Shown in pieces: positions 1 to 9,920 of a stretch of DNA of 64,000 nucleotides. The stretch covers positions 62,001-126,000 of the forward strand of contig NZ_JAJQJI010000004.1 in the NCBI RefSeq assembly GCF_021213805.1. The letters run 5' to 3'. The position numbers and the translations under genes are program-made. The notes beneath the pieces were generated by a model. That model saw only the letters and a program-made list of their open reading frames with translations. It did not search any database and was not told the origin of the DNA. The stretch's first letter is position 1; every line of letters begins with the position of its first letter. This DNA comes from Mycobacterium sp. MYCO198283. Lineage in GTDB: Bacteria; Actinomycetota; Actinomycetes; Mycobacteriales; Mycobacteriaceae.

Positions 1-2910
1 CAGCACACCGCATCCGGGGAGGATCTGCCCGACCGGCTGAGGGTCCACACCCTGGCCCGGGTGCTGGGAACGACGAGCCGACGCGTGCTCGACGCGCTCA
101 AGGAGCTCGACGGCCGCACCCGCAGCGCACACTCCAGCGTCGACCGCGATGACGCCGTCAAGGTGCGCGAGGTGCTCGCCGGCGATGCGGCGCCCGCCGC
201 TGCGCCACCGGAAGTCCAGGCCGAGCAGGCGGTGCAGGTCGAGCCGGGAGCGGCCGAGCCGGCGCCCGCGTTACCCGACTACATGCCGCTGTTCGTCGCG
301 CCGCAGCCGGTGGTCCGCCAGGCCCGCGTCGAGGACGCCGCCGGGGAACCGGACGACGAGGACTCCGACGACGACGACACCGACGACGAGGACACTGTCG
401 ACGGCGAGGACGGCGACGACGAGCTCGAAGGCGGTGACGGCCGGGAAGGCGGCGACGGTCAGGACCGCCCCGCCGCCCGGCGTCGGCGTCGCGGTCGCCG
501 CGGCCGGGGCCGCGGCCGCGGCGAGCAGAGCGGCGCCGACGGCACCGACGGCACCGACGGTGCAAAATCCCCGGACGGCGAGCGTGCCCCCGGGGACAAC
601 GCCCCCGACGCCGCCGGCGATGCCGCCGGGGACAACGCCGCTGAGGGCGACGACTCGCCCGACACCGACGACGACGCGACCGCCGGCGACGAGGGCGACG
701 GCGACGAGGGCGACGACGACGCCACCGGCGGCGAGGCCGGCAGCCGGCGTCGGCGGCGGCGCCGTCGGCGCAAGAGCGGTTCGGGCGGCGAGGACAACGG
801 CGGCGACGACGCGCCGGACGATCCGCCGAACACCGTCGTCCACGAGCGCGCCCCGCGGGCGGCGAAGGACAACAACGAGATCCAGGGGATCAGCGGGTCG
901 ACGCGCCTGGAAGCCAAGCGGCAGCGTCGCCGCGACGGCCGCGACGCCGGTCGCCGTCGCCCGCCGATCCTCAGCGAGGCCGAATTCCTCGCCCGCCGCG
1001 AATCGGTGGAACGGGTCATGGTGGTGCGCGACAAGGTCCGCACCGAGCCGCCGCACGAAGGCGCCCGCTACACGCAGATCGCCGTGCTCGAGGACGGCGT
1101 GGTGGTCGAGCACTTCGTCACCTCCGCCGCGTCCGCGTCGCTGGTCGGCAACATCTACCTCGGCATCGTCCAGAACGTGCTGCCGTCGATGGAGGCCGCG
1201 TTCATCGACATCGGCCGCGGTCGCAACGGCGTGCTCTACGCCGGCGAGGTGAACTGGGAAGCGGCCGGGCTCGGCGGCGCGCAGCGCAAGATCGAACAGG
1301 CGCTCAAGCCGGGTGACTACGTCGTCGTGCAGGTCAGCAAGGACCCCGTCGGGCACAAGGGCGCGCGCCTCACCACGCAGGTCTCGCTCGCCGGCCGCTA
1401 TCTGGTGTACGTGCCGGGAGCGTCGTCGACCGGCATCAGCCGCAAGCTGCCCGACACCGAACGGCAGCGGCTGAAGGAGATCCTGCGCGAGGTCGTCCCG
1501 TCGAACGCCGGCGTGATCATCCGCACGGCGTCCGAGGGCGTCAAGGAGTCCGACATCCGCTCCGACGTCAACCGGTTGCAGGAGCGGTGGCAGCAGATCG
1601 AGGCCAAGGCCGGCGAGATCACCCAGAAGAAGGCCGGCGCCGCGGTCGCCCTGTACGAAGAGCCCGATGTGCTGGTCAAGGTGATCCGAGACCTCTTCAA
1701 CGAGGACTTCTCCGGGCTCATCGTGTCCGGCGACGACGCGTGGGCCACCATCAACGACTACGTCAGCTCGGTGGCGCCCGAGCTGATGCCCAAGCTCACG
1801 AAATACGAGCCCGCCGACGGCGGCCCCGACGTGTTCGCCGTCCACCGCATCGACGAGCAGCTCGCGAAGGCGATGGACCGTAAGGTGTGGCTGCCGTCGG
1901 GCGGCACGCTGGTGATCGACCGCACCGAGGCGATGACCGTCGTCGACGTCAACACCGGCAAGTTCACCGGCTCCGGCGGCAATCTCGAAGAGACCGTCAC
2001 CAAGAACAACCTCGAGGCCGCCGAGGAGATCGTCCGTCAGCTGCGGCTGCGCGACATCGGCGGCATCGTGGTGATCGACTTCATCGACATGGTGCTGGAG
2101 TCGAACCGGGATCTGGTGCTGCGCCGGCTGACCGAGGCACTGGCCCGCGACCGCACCCGCCACCAGGTGTCCGAGGTGACCTCGCTCGGCCTGGTGCAGC
2201 TGACCCGCAAGCGGCTCGGGACCGGCCTGCTCGAGGCGTTCTCCACGACGTGCACGCACTGCGGCGGCCGAGGCTTCATGCTGCACGCCGACCCCGTCGA
2301 CACCGCCGCGCCCGGCCGCAAGTCGGAGTCCGGCGGTGGCGGCGGTGGCGGCCGTCGCAGCAAGCGGGCGAAGAAGGCCCGCGCCGAGGAGCCGCAGGTC
2401 GCCAAGGTGCCCGTCCACACCCCCGGCGAGCATCCGATGTTCAAGGCCATGGCCGCCGCGACCGGCCGGCCCGAAGACGACGAGTCCGACGACGACGAGA
2501 CGACGACCGACGACGACGAGACGACCACCGACGACGACGAGCAGACCGACGACCGGTTGCCTGCCGACGTGACCTCCGAGGACACCGACGACCTGGACTC
2601 CGACGACGAGGACACCGAGGACGAGGACACCGACGACGAGGACACCGACGACGAGGACACCGACGACGAGGACGAGCTCGACGAGGACGAGATCGACGTC
2701 GACTCCGACGACGAGGATGCGATCGACGACGACATCGAGGAAATCGACGCCGAGGACTCCGGCGATGACGATGAGTCCGACGGCGACGATGAGTCCGACG
2801 GCGACGATGAGTCCGACGGCGACGAACCGGTGGCCGAGGTGGTCACCCCGGGCCGGCGGCGGCGGCGAGCAGCGGCCCGACCGGCCGGCCCGCCCAGCAG
2901 CGACGGCTGA
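1..2910 (+). CDS. rne: Ribonuclease E/G (5' end outside window)
   Basis: Endoribonuclease that processes rRNA and turns over mRNA in the degradosome. The frame is open from base 1, so the true start lies upstream; the visible part is about 969 residues. An acidic, low-complexity N-terminal region with Arg-rich blocks (near 480-540 and 750-780) precedes an S1-like domain (about 1000-1260). The catalytic DNase-I-like region holds the acidic motifs VVDVNTGKFTG (near 1940) and VVIDFIDM (near 2070). The Zn-link cysteines are CTHCGGRG (near 2250). The C-terminus is an Asp/Glu repeat tail (DDEDTDDE units, 2490-2830) and ends basic. Catalytic core and neighbours (rplU, rpmA, obg) match mycobacterial RNase E closely, as I remember that family; the acidic arms are expected to be disordered. 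Confidence 0.96.
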   Translation, partial: QHTASGEDLPDRLRVHTLARVLGTTSRRVLDALKELDGRTRSAHSSVDRDDAVKVREVLAGDAAPAAAPPEVQAEQAVQVEPGAAEPAPALPDYMPLFVAPQPVVRQARVEDAAGEPDDEDSDDDDTDDEDTVDGEDGDDELEGGDGREGGDGQDRPAARRRRRGRRGRGRGRGEQSGADGTDGTDGAKSPDGERAPGDNAPDAAGDAAGDNAAEGDDSPDTDDDATAGDEGDGDEGDDDATGGEAGSRRRRRRRRRKSGSGGEDNGGDDAPDDPPNTVVHERAPRAAKDNNEIQGISGSTRLEAKRQRRRDGRDAGRRRPPILSEAEFLARRESVERVMVVRDKVRTEPPHEGARYTQIAVLEDGVVVEHFVTSAASASLVGNIYLGIVQNVLPSMEAAFIDIGRGRNGVLYAGEVNWEAAGLGGAQRKIEQALKPGDYVVVQVSKDPVGHKGARLTTQVSLAGRYLVYVPGASSTGISRKLPDTERQRLKEILREVVPSNAGVIIRTASEGVKESDIRSDVNRLQERWQQIEAKAGEITQKKAGAAVALYEEPDVLVKVIRDLFNEDFSGLIVSGDDAWATINDYVSSVAPELMPKLTKYEPADGGPDVFAVHRIDEQLAKAMDRKVWLPSGGTLVIDRTEAMTVVDVNTGKFTGSGGNLEETVTKNNLEAAEEIVRQLRLRDIGGIVVIDFIDMVLESNRDLVLRRLTEALARDRTRHQVSEVTSLGLVQLTRKRLGTGLLEAFSTTCTHCGGRGFMLHADPVDTAAPGRKSESGGGGGGGRRSKRAKKARAEEPQVAKVPVHTPGEHPMFKAMAAATGRPEDDESDDDETTTDDDETTTDDDEQTDDRLPADVTSEDTDDLDSDDEDTEDEDTDDEDTDDEDTDDEDELDEDEIDVDSDDEDAIDDDIEEIDAEDSGDDDESDGDDESDGDDESDGDEPVAEVVTPGRRRRRAAARPAGPPSSDG

Positions 2911-2916
2911 GGCGGT

Positions 2917-2946
2917 TTGACCCTCGAACCGCTGGTCACGTAACCT
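2917..2946 (+). promoter_or_regulatory. Probable sigma-A promoter for rplU-rpmA
   Basis: TTGACC at 2917-2922 and TAACCT at 2941-2946, separated by 18 bp, lie just after the rne stop and 121 bp before the rplU start. This is a good -35/-10 pair and explains independent expression of the ribosomal protein genes. The remaining leader (2947-3067) contains no ORF that I can support. Confidence 0.55.
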
Positions 2947-3067
2947 TGAGCAGTTGTCGCCTGGCTCAGCCGGCGACGTGGAGCCCCACCCGGCTCCGCA
3001 CCCCAAGCCCGCACGCGCCGTACGCGGTGGCGCGCGCCCAGGAAGAACGCGCGAGCGAAGAGGAAAC

Positions 3068-3379
3068 ATGGCGAGCTACGCAATCGTCAAGACCGGCGGC
3101 AAGCAGTACAAGGTCGCGGTCGGAGACATCGTGAAGGTGGAGAAGCTCGACTCGGAAGCCGGCGCGTCCGTCTCGCTGCCCGTGGCGCTGGTCGTCGACG
3201 GCGCGAACGTCACCACCGACGCCGACGCGCTCGCGAAGGTCGCCGTCACCGGCGAGATCCTGGAGCACACCAAGGGCCCCAAGATCCGCATCCACAAGTT
3301 CCGCAACAAGACCGGGTACCACAAGCGGCAGGGGCACCGTCAGCAGCTGACCGTGCTCAAGGTCACCGGAATCCAGTAG
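3068..3379 (+). CDS. rplU: 50S ribosomal protein L21
   Basis: A 103-residue large-subunit protein binding 23S rRNA. The start [16 protein letters not shown] is the canonical L21 N-terminus, and the ATG at 3068 is preceded by a GAGGAAA ribosome-binding site. The C-terminal [18 protein letters not shown] basic segment is typical of the family. In-frame sequence extends upstream to 2954 but contains none of the conserved family sequence. It is followed after 19 nt by rpmA in the usual L21-L27 pair. Confidence 0.97.
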   Translation: MASYAIVKTGGKQYKVAVGDIVKVEKLDSEAGASVSLPVALVVDGANVTTDADALAKVAVTGEILEHTKGPKIRIHKFRNKTGYHKRQGHRQQLTVLKVTGIQ

Positions 3380-3398
3380 TCGAAAGGGAGCGAACGAC

Positions 3399-3695
3399 AT
3401 GGCACACAAGAAGGGCGCTTCCAGTTCGCGCAACGGTCGTGACTCCAACGCCCAGCGCCTCGGCGTCAAGCGGTTCGGCGGTCAGGTGGTCAAGGCCGGC
3501 GAGATCCTGGTCCGGCAGCGCGGCACCCACTTCCATCCGGGCGTGAACGTCGGCCGCGGCGGCGACGACACGCTGTTCGCGACGGCGCCGGGCGCGGTCG
3601 AGTTCGGCACCAAGCGCGGCCGCAAGTTCGTCAACATCGTCCCGCGTCCGCGCGCCGGGTCTGATGTCGCCGCCGGAGCGGCTTCCGAAGCCTGA
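3399..3695 (+). CDS. rpmA: 50S ribosomal protein L27
   Basis: Large-subunit protein whose N-terminus reaches the peptidyl-transferase centre. It begins [20 protein letters not shown], the mature-type terminus without a cleavable Firmicutes extension. The core [17 protein letters not shown] and [16 protein letters not shown] motifs are intact. A GAAAGGGAG ribosome-binding site precedes the ATG. At 98 residues it is about ten longer than usual because of an Ala/Gly-rich tail. Probably cotranscribed with rplU. Confidence 0.97.
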   Translation: MAHKKGASSSRNGRDSNAQRLGVKRFGGQVVKAGEILVRQRGTHFHPGVNVGRGGDDTLFATAPGAVEFGTKRGRKFVNIVPRPRAGSDVAAGAASEA

Positions 3696-3706
3696 CCTCC
3701 GCCCCC

Positions 3707-3764
3707 GAGATCGACGTTCTGGCGCCGGCTTCTCGCAGTTTCGCGCCCGTTTGTCGGTTTCGGC
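3707..3764 (+). repeat. Dispersed 58-nt intergenic repeat, copy A
   Basis: Starts GAGATCGACG and ends GTCGGTTTCGGC, with CTCG and CGCGCCC at fixed interior positions. The same ends, length and interior blocks occur at 28828-28885. This copy fills the gap between rpmA and the ribosome-binding site of obg. Confidence 0.6.
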
Positions 3765-3783
3765 ATAGGAGGAGGACAGCTCG

Positions 3784-5229
3784 ATGCCCCGGTTCGTCGA
3801 CCGCGTCGTCATCCACGTCCGCGCCGGTAACGGCGGCAACGGATGTGCGTCGGTGCACCGCGAGAAGTTCAAGCCGCTCGGCGGGCCCGACGGCGGCAAC
3901 GGCGGCCGCGGCGGCAGCGTCGTGCTGGTGGTCGATCCGCAGGTGCACACGCTGCTCGACTTCCACTTCCATCCCCACATCGCCGCGCCCAACGGCAAGC
4001 AGGGTGCCGGCGGCAACCGCGACGGCGCTGCCGGCGACGACCTGGAGATCAAGGTGCCCGACGGCACCATCGTGCTCGACGAGAACGGCCGGATGCTGGC
4101 CGACCTGGTGGGCGCGGGCACCCGCTTCGAGGCCGCCGCGGGCGGTCGCGGGGGACTCGGCAACGCCGCGCTGGCGTCGCGCGCCCGCAAAGCGCCCGGG
4201 TTTGCGCTGCTGGGGGAGAAGGGTGAGCAGCGGGACCTCACCCTCGAGCTCAAGACGGTCGCCGACGTCGGACTGATCGGATTCCCGTCGGCAGGCAAGT
4301 CGTCGCTGGTGTCGGTGCTGTCCGCCGCGAAGCCGAAGATCGCCGACTACCCGTTCACCACGCTGGTGCCGAACCTCGGCGTGGTGTCGGCCGGTGAGCA
4401 CACCTACACCGTCGCCGACGTCCCCGGCCTGATCCCCGGTGCGTCCCGAGGCCGCGGACTCGGCCTGGAGTTCCTGCGCCACCTCGAGCGCTGCGCCGTC
4501 CTGGTCCACGTCGTCGACTGCGCGACGCTGGAACCCGCGCGCGACCCGGTGTCCGACATCGACGCGCTCGAAGCCGAACTCGCCGCCTACATCCCCACGC
4601 TGCAAGGGGATTCGACGCTCGGCGACCTGTCGGACCGGCCGCGGGCCGTGGTGCTCAACAAGATCGACGTCCCGGAGGCCCGCGAGCTCGCCGACTTCGT
4701 CCGCGGCGAGGTTGAGAGCCGCGGCTGGCCGGTGTTCGAGGTCTCCACGGTGACGCGGGAAGGGTTGCGGCCGTTGACGTTCGCGCTGTGGGAGATGGTG
4801 GCCGCCTACCGGGCCGCGCAGCCCGAGGTGGTGCCGCGGCGGCCGGTCATCCGGCCCATCCCCAGCGACGACCGCGGCTTCACCGTGGAGGCCGATCCGG
4901 AGGTGCCGGGTGGCTTCGTGGTCCGCGGCGTGCGGCCGGAACGCTGGATCGCCCAGACGGACTTCGACAACGACGAGGCGGTCGGCTACCTCGGCGACCG
5001 GCTGGCCCGGTTGGGCGTCGAGGACGAGCTGATCAAGCGCGGCGCGAAGCCCGGGTGCGCGGTGACGATCGGCGACGTCACCTTCGACTGGGAGCCGCAG
5101 ACCCCCGCCGGTGTCGACGTGACGATGTCCGGCCGCGGCACCGACACGCGCATCGACCGCATCGACCGGACCGGCGCCGCCGAACGCAAGCAGGCGCGAC
5201 GGCAGCGGCGGGAGAGCTCTGACGGATGA
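3784..5229 (+). CDS. obg: Obg/CgtA GTPase
   Basis: Ribosome-associated GTPase needed for 50S maturation and stress signalling. The three-domain layout is visible. The Gly-rich Obg fold is residues 1-158 ([26 protein letters not shown]). The G domain follows, with G1 GFPSAGKSS, the YPFTTL switch, G3 DVPGLIPGA and G4 NKID. The C-terminal OCT domain is about 350-430, with an Arg-rich tail. At 481 residues it matches mycobacterial Obg. The ATG at 3784 follows an AGGAGGAGGA ribosome-binding site, and the stop overlaps proB by 4 nt (ATGA), indicating translational coupling. Confidence 0.97.
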   Translation: MPRFVDRVVIHVRAGNGGNGCASVHREKFKPLGGPDGGNGGRGGSVVLVVDPQVHTLLDFHFHPHIAAPNGKQGAGGNRDGAAGDDLEIKVPDGTIVLDENGRMLADLVGAGTRFEAAAGGRGGLGNAALASRARKAPGFALLGEKGEQRDLTLELKTVADVGLIGFPSAGKSSLVSVLSAAKPKIADYPFTTLVPNLGVVSAGEHTYTVADVPGLIPGASRGRGLGLEFLRHLERCAVLVHVVDCATLEPARDPVSDIDALEAELAAYIPTLQGDSTLGDLSDRPRAVVLNKIDVPEARELADFVRGEVESRGWPVFEVSTVTREGLRPLTFALWEMVAAYRAAQPEVVPRRPVIRPIPSDDRGFTVEADPEVPGGFVVRGVRPERWIAQTDFDNDEAVGYLGDRLARLGVEDELIKRGAKPGCAVTIGDVTFDWEPQTPAGVDVTMSGRGTDTRIDRIDRTGAAERKQARRQRRESSDG

Positions 5230-6344
5230 CGCGCTCACCGCACCGGGAGGCCGTCCGCACCGCGCGCAGCATCGTCGTCAAGATCGGCACCACCGCGCTG
5301 ACCACCCCGTCGGGCATGTTCGACGTCGGACGGCTCGAAGAGCTCTCCGACGCGATCGAGCGGCGGATGACCGCCGGCACCGACGTCGTCATCGTCTCCT
5401 CGGGCGCCATCGCGGCCGGACTGGAACCGCTGGGCCTCACCCGCCGGCCCACGGATCTCGCGACCAAACAGGCCGCCGCGTCGGTGGGGCAGGTGGCGTT
5501 GGTCAACGCCTGGAGCGCCGCATTCGGCCGCTACCGCCGCACCGTCGGGCAGGTGCTGCTCACCGCCCACGACATCGCGATGCGCGTGCAGCACAACAAC
5601 GCCCAGCGCACCCTCGACCGGCTGCGGTCCCTGCACGCGATCGCGATCGTCAACGAGAACGACACCGTGGCGACCAACGAGATCCGGTTCGGTGACAACG
5701 ACCGGCTCTCGGCGCTGGTCGCGCACCTCGTCGGGGCCGACGCGCTGATCCTGCTGTCCGACATCGACGGGCTGTACGACGGCGACCCCCGCAAGGCGAC
5801 GCCCGACCGCCCGGCCCGCTTCATCCCCGAGGTCGCCGGACCCGACGACCTCGCGGGCGTCACCGCGGGCCGCGGCAGCCACCTCGGCACCGGCGGCATG
5901 ACGTCGAAACTGTCGTCCGCGCTGCTGGCCGCGGACGCGGGTGTGCCGGTGCTGCTGGCCGCCGCGAAGGACGCCGCTCCCGCGCTGGCGGACGCTTCGG
6001 TGGGCACCGTGTTCGCCGCCCGGCCCGCCCGGATGTCCGCACGGCGGTTCTGGGTGCGCTACGCCGCCGAGACCGCCGGCTCGCTCACCCTGGACGCGGG
6101 CGCGGTACGTGCGGTGGTGACCCAGCGGCGCTCGCTGCTGCCCGCCGGCATCACGGGGTGTTCGGGCCGGTTCTCCGGCGGCGACGTGGTCGAACTGCTC
6201 GACCCGGCCGGGGTGGTGGTGGCGCGCGGCGTCGTCGCGTACGACGCGGTGGAGCTGGCCACGATGATCGGCCGCTCGACGTCCGACCTGCCCGCCGAAC
6301 TGCGCCGGCCCGTCGTCCACGCCGACGACCTGGTGGCCGGCTAG
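5226..6344 (+). CDS. proB: Glutamate 5-kinase
   Basis: ATP-dependent phosphorylation of glutamate, the first step of proline synthesis. The amino-acid-kinase fold starts at [10 protein letters not shown] and includes VSSGAIAAG, the NENDTVA substrate motif, [12 protein letters not shown] and [15 protein letters not shown]-terminal PUA domain follows (about 280-360). At 372 residues it is of normal two-domain length. It is coupled to obg by an ATGA overlap. The partner proA is 6.3 kb downstream on the same strand, separated by NAD-related genes as in related mycobacteria. Confidence 0.97.
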   Translation: MTRSPHREAVRTARSIVVKIGTTALTTPSGMFDVGRLEELSDAIERRMTAGTDVVIVSSGAIAAGLEPLGLTRRPTDLATKQAAASVGQVALVNAWSAAFGRYRRTVGQVLLTAHDIAMRVQHNNAQRTLDRLRSLHAIAIVNENDTVATNEIRFGDNDRLSALVAHLVGADALILLSDIDGLYDGDPRKATPDRPARFIPEVAGPDDLAGVTAGRGSHLGTGGMTSKLSSALLAADAGVPVLLAAAKDAAPALADASVGTVFAARPARMSARRFWVRYAAETAGSLTLDAGAVRAVVTQRRSLLPAGITGCSGRFSGGDVVELLDPAGVVVARGVVAYDAVELATMIGRSTSDLPAELRRPVVHADDLVAG

Positions 6345-6345
6345 G

Positions 6346-7185
6346 TCAGGCCGACGCGACCAGCGCCGGCAGCTCCGCGGCGAGCAGCTGCAGCAGCGGC
6401 GAACAGCCGGCGTCGACCTTCACCGTCGCCAGCTCGTCGCCGCGGGTCGGCCCCCGGTTGATGATCGCGACGGGCTTGTGGTGCGCGACCGCGTGGCGGA
6501 CGAACCGGTACCCGGAGAAGACCGTCAGCGACGAGCCCGCCACCAGCAGGGCGTCCGCCGCGTCGACACGCGAAAACGCCTGTTCCACACGGTCTTTCGG
6601 CACGCTCTCGCCGAAGTAGACGATGTCCGGTTTGAGCATGCCGCCGCAGCGCGGGCAGTCGACGTAGCGGAACGACGCGGTGTCCTCGACCGCCGCGTCG
6701 GCGTCGGGCGCCACGGCGATCCCGTGGTGGGCGCCGACCCGCTCGGCGAACCCGGGGTTTCGTGCCTCGAGTTCGTCGGCCAGCGCGGCACGGGTCATGG
6801 TGTGGCCGCAGTCCAGACAGATGACCTGCGCGTAGGTGCCGTGCAGGTTCACCACGTCGCGGCTGCCGGCCTTGGTGTGCAGCAGGTCGACGTTCTGGGT
6901 GATCAGCCCGGTCAGCAGACCGCGGCGCTCCAACTCGGCGAGCGCGCGGTGCCCGGCGTTGGGCTGCGTGTCGGCCATGTGCCGCCAGCCGAGGTGGTTG
7001 CGAGCCCAGTACCGCTGGCGGAAGACCGGGTCGGTGGTGAACTGCCGGATGGTCATCGGGTTGCTGGGCGGCGAATCGGGCCCGCGGTAGTCGGGGATGC
7101 CGGAATCGGTAGACATCCCGGCGCCGGTCAGCACCGCCAGCCGGCGGCCGGCCAGCACCTCGACGAGTTCGGGGGCATCCACCAT
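6346..7185 (-). CDS. Sir2-family NAD-dependent protein deacylase
   Basis: Removes acyl groups from lysine, consuming NAD and releasing nicotinamide. Seen: GAGMSTDSGIPDYRG at residues 21-35, QNVD at 97-100, catalytic His in NLHG (H115), a zinc-type Cys pair C123/C126 and a second pair CPRCGG, then MLKPDIVYFGE and the GSSLTV nucleotide loop. The start at 7185 gives 279 residues; longer in-frame sequence upstream has no family features. It is longer than the CobB-type sirtuin of M. tuberculosis, so it may belong to a different bacterial sirtuin class, and I give no symbol. It lies next to a cysteine hydrolase on the same strand and is divergent from nadE. Confidence 0.92.
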   Translation of the reverse strand: MVDAPELVEVLAGRRLAVLTGAGMSTDSGIPDYRGPDSPPSNPMTIRQFTTDPVFRQRYWARNHLGWRHMADTQPNAGHRALAELERRGLLTGLITQNVDLLHTKAGSRDVVNLHGTYAQVICLDCGHTMTRAALADELEARNPGFAERVGAHHGIAVAPDADAAVEDTASFRYVDCPRCGGMLKPDIVYFGESVPKDRVEQAFSRVDAADALLVAGSSLTVFSGYRFVRHAVAHHKPVAIINRGPTRGDELATVKVDAGCSPLLQLLAAELPALVASA

Positions 7186-7208
7186 GTCGAGGGTAGCGCC
7201 GCCCGCGA

Positions 7209-7748
<540 letters not shown>

Positions 7749-7791
7749 GCCGCGTGCATACCCACGGCGCGATGCGGGCAACAATCTCGGC

Positions 7792-9837
7792 ATGAACTTC
7801 TACTCGGCCTACCGGCACGGTTTTGTCCGCGTCGCCGCGTGCACCCATCACACGGCGCTCGCCGACCCGGCGGGAAATGCCGAGTCGGTCCTGGGGTTGG
7901 CGCGCGAATGCCGCGACGACGCCGTCGCGATCGCGGTCTTTCCGGAGCTGACGCTGTCCGGCTACTCGATCGAGGACATCCTGCTGCAGGACGCGCTGCT
8001 CGACGCCGTCGACGCCGCCGTCGCCGACGTGGTCGCCGGATCGGCGGACCTGCTGCCGGTGCTGGTGATCGGGGCGCCGCTGCGCCACCGGCACCGGGTC
8101 TACAACACGGCCGTCGTCGTCCACCGGGGCCGCATCCTCGGCGTCGTGCCGAAGTCCTATCTGCCGACCTACCGCGAGTTCTACGAGCACCGCCAGCTGG
8201 CCGCGGGTGATCTCGAGCGCGGCGGGACCATCCGCGTCGGCGGCGCTGACGTGCCGTTCGGCACCGACCTGCTGTTCGCCGCGACCGACGTGCCCGGCCT
8301 GGTGCTGGCCGTCGAGATCTGCGAGGACATGTTCGTTCCCGTCACGCCCGGCTCGTGGGCGGCGCTGGCGGGCGCCACGGTGCTGGCCAACCTGTCGGGC
8401 AGCCCGATCACCATCGGCCGCGCCGAGGACCGCTGCCTGCTCGCGCGCTCGGCGTCGGCGCGCTGCCTGGCCGCCTACATCTACGCTGCCGCCGGAGCCG
8501 GCGAGTCGACCACCGACCTGGCCTGGGACGGGCAGACCATGATCTTCGAGAACGGCAACCTGCTCGCCGACACCGAACGCTTCCCGCAGGGGGAGCGGCG
8601 CTGTGTGGCCGACGTCGACCTGGACCTGCTGCGCTCGGAGCGCGCGCGGATGGGCACCTTCGACGACAACCGCAAGCACTTCGGCGGTATCGACGAGTCG
8701 TTCCGCACCGTGTCGTTCACCGTCGACCCGCCGACCGGCGACGTCGGATTGCGGCGCGAGGTCGAGCGTTTCCCGTTCGTGCCGTCCAATCGCGAACGGC
8801 TGGAACAGGATTGCTTCGAGGCCTACAACATCCAGGTGGCCGGCCTGGAGCAGCGGCTGCGGGCGCTGAACTACCCGAAGGTCGTCATCGGTGTCTCGGG
8901 CGGCCTCGACTCGACGCACGCGCTCATCGTCGCCGCCCGCGCGATGGACCGGGAGGGCCGGCCGCGCAGCGACATCCTCGCGTTCACCCTGCCCGGTTTC
9001 GCGACCGGCGAGCGGACCAAGCGCAACGCGATCCGGCTCTCCGAGGCCCTCGGCGTCACGTTCGAGGAGATCGACATCCGCCGCACCGCCGAGACCATGC
9101 TCGGCGAGATCGGCCATCCGTTCGCCAAGGGCGAGAAGGTCTATGACGTCACGTTCGAGAACGTCCAGGCCGGGTTGCGCACGGACTACCTGTTCCGTAT
9201 CGCCAATCAGCGCGGCGGGATCGTGCTCGGCACCGGCGACCTCTCCGAGCTGGCGCTCGGCTGGTCGACCTACGGTGTCGGCGACCAGATGTCGCACTAC
9301 AACGTCAACGGCGGTGTGCCGAAGACGTTGATGCAGCACCTGATTCGCTGGGTGATCACCTCCGACCTGTTCGAGGGCGAGGTCAGCGACATCCTGCAGG
9401 ACGTGCTCGACACCGAGATCACCCCGGAGCTGGTGCCCGCCGGGGAAGACGAGGAGATCCAGAGCAGCGAGGCCAAGGTGGGGCCGTACTCGCTGCAGGA
9501 CTTCTCACTGTTCCAGGTGCTGCGGTTCGGTTTCCGGCCGTCGAAGGTGGCCTTCCTGGCCTGGCACGCCTGGAGCGACCCCGACCGCGGCGACTGGCCA
9601 CCCGGCTTTCCCGAGGACGAGCGGCCGGTGTACTCCATCGCCGACATCAAGCACTGGCTGAGCGTCTTCGCGCAGCGGTTCTACTCGTTCAGCCAGTTCA
9701 AGCGCTCCGCGCTGCCCAACGGCCCGAAGGTCAGCCACGGCGGCTCGCTGTCGCCGCGCGGCGACTGGCGGGCGCCGTCGGACATGAGCGCCCGCGTCTG
9801 GCTCGACGAGATCGAGCGCGAGGTCCCGTCGGAGTAG
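7792..9837 (+). CDS. nadE: Glutamine-dependent NAD+ synthetase
   Basis: Amidates nicotinate adenine dinucleotide to NAD using ammonia tunnelled from glutamine. The N-terminal nitrilase-like glutaminase has E52 (FPELTLSGYS), Lys in VPKSYLPTYREF and Cys in EICEDMFVP. The C-terminal synthetase has the PP-loop GVSGGLDSTHAL and GTGDLSELALGWSTYG. At 681 residues it matches the mycobacterial enzyme. The ATG at 7792 gives MNFYSAYRHGFVRVAACTHH, the conserved N-terminus; an upstream extension is not conserved. It is transcribed divergently from the cysteine hydrolase, with only 43 bp between starts. Confidence 0.97.
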   Translation: MNFYSAYRHGFVRVAACTHHTALADPAGNAESVLGLARECRDDAVAIAVFPELTLSGYSIEDILLQDALLDAVDAAVADVVAGSADLLPVLVIGAPLRHRHRVYNTAVVVHRGRILGVVPKSYLPTYREFYEHRQLAAGDLERGGTIRVGGADVPFGTDLLFAATDVPGLVLAVEICEDMFVPVTPGSWAALAGATVLANLSGSPITIGRAEDRCLLARSASARCLAAYIYAAAGAGESTTDLAWDGQTMIFENGNLLADTERFPQGERRCVADVDLDLLRSERARMGTFDDNRKHFGGIDESFRTVSFTVDPPTGDVGLRREVERFPFVPSNRERLEQDCFEAYNIQVAGLEQRLRALNYPKVVIGVSGGLDSTHALIVAARAMDREGRPRSDILAFTLPGFATGERTKRNAIRLSEALGVTFEEIDIRRTAETMLGEIGHPFAKGEKVYDVTFENVQAGLRTDYLFRIANQRGGIVLGTGDLSELALGWSTYGVGDQMSHYNVNGGVPKTLMQHLIRWVITSDLFEGEVSDILQDVLDTEITPELVPAGEDEEIQSSEAKVGPYSLQDFSLFQVLRFGFRPSKVAFLAWHAWSDPDRGDWPPGFPEDERPVYSIADIKHWLSVFAQRFYSFSQFKRSALPNGPKVSHGGSLSPRGDWRAPSDMSARVWLDEIEREVPSE

Positions 9838-9871
9838 CCGCCGGCTCGCGCGGGCTCCGGCGACGGCGCGA

Positions 9872-9920
9872 GATGCACGTTATGCAGCGAAAGTGCGGGT
9901 AGCGCGCAGCGAAAGGTGGA
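9872..9920 (+). repeat. 49-nt direct repeat, left copy
   Basis: About 75-80 percent identical by eye to 10794-10842. The shared blocks, in order, are TGCAC, GCAGCG, AAGTGCG, GCGCGC and AAAGGTG. It overlaps the last codons of the minus-strand gene (9880-10755), encoding its HLSLRATRTFAA tail. Confidence 0.55.

Noticed and set aside
2490..2830. Asp-Glu repeat stretch in rne as a microsatellite of interest
   Set aside because: Acidic low-complexity tails are ordinary in mycobacterial RNase E.
271..3069. 932-residue minus-strand ORF antisense to rne
   Set aside because: Shadow of the high-GC rne frame. Its product is low complexity (Val/Gly/Asp runs), the mirror of the rne acidic repeats, with no family signature.
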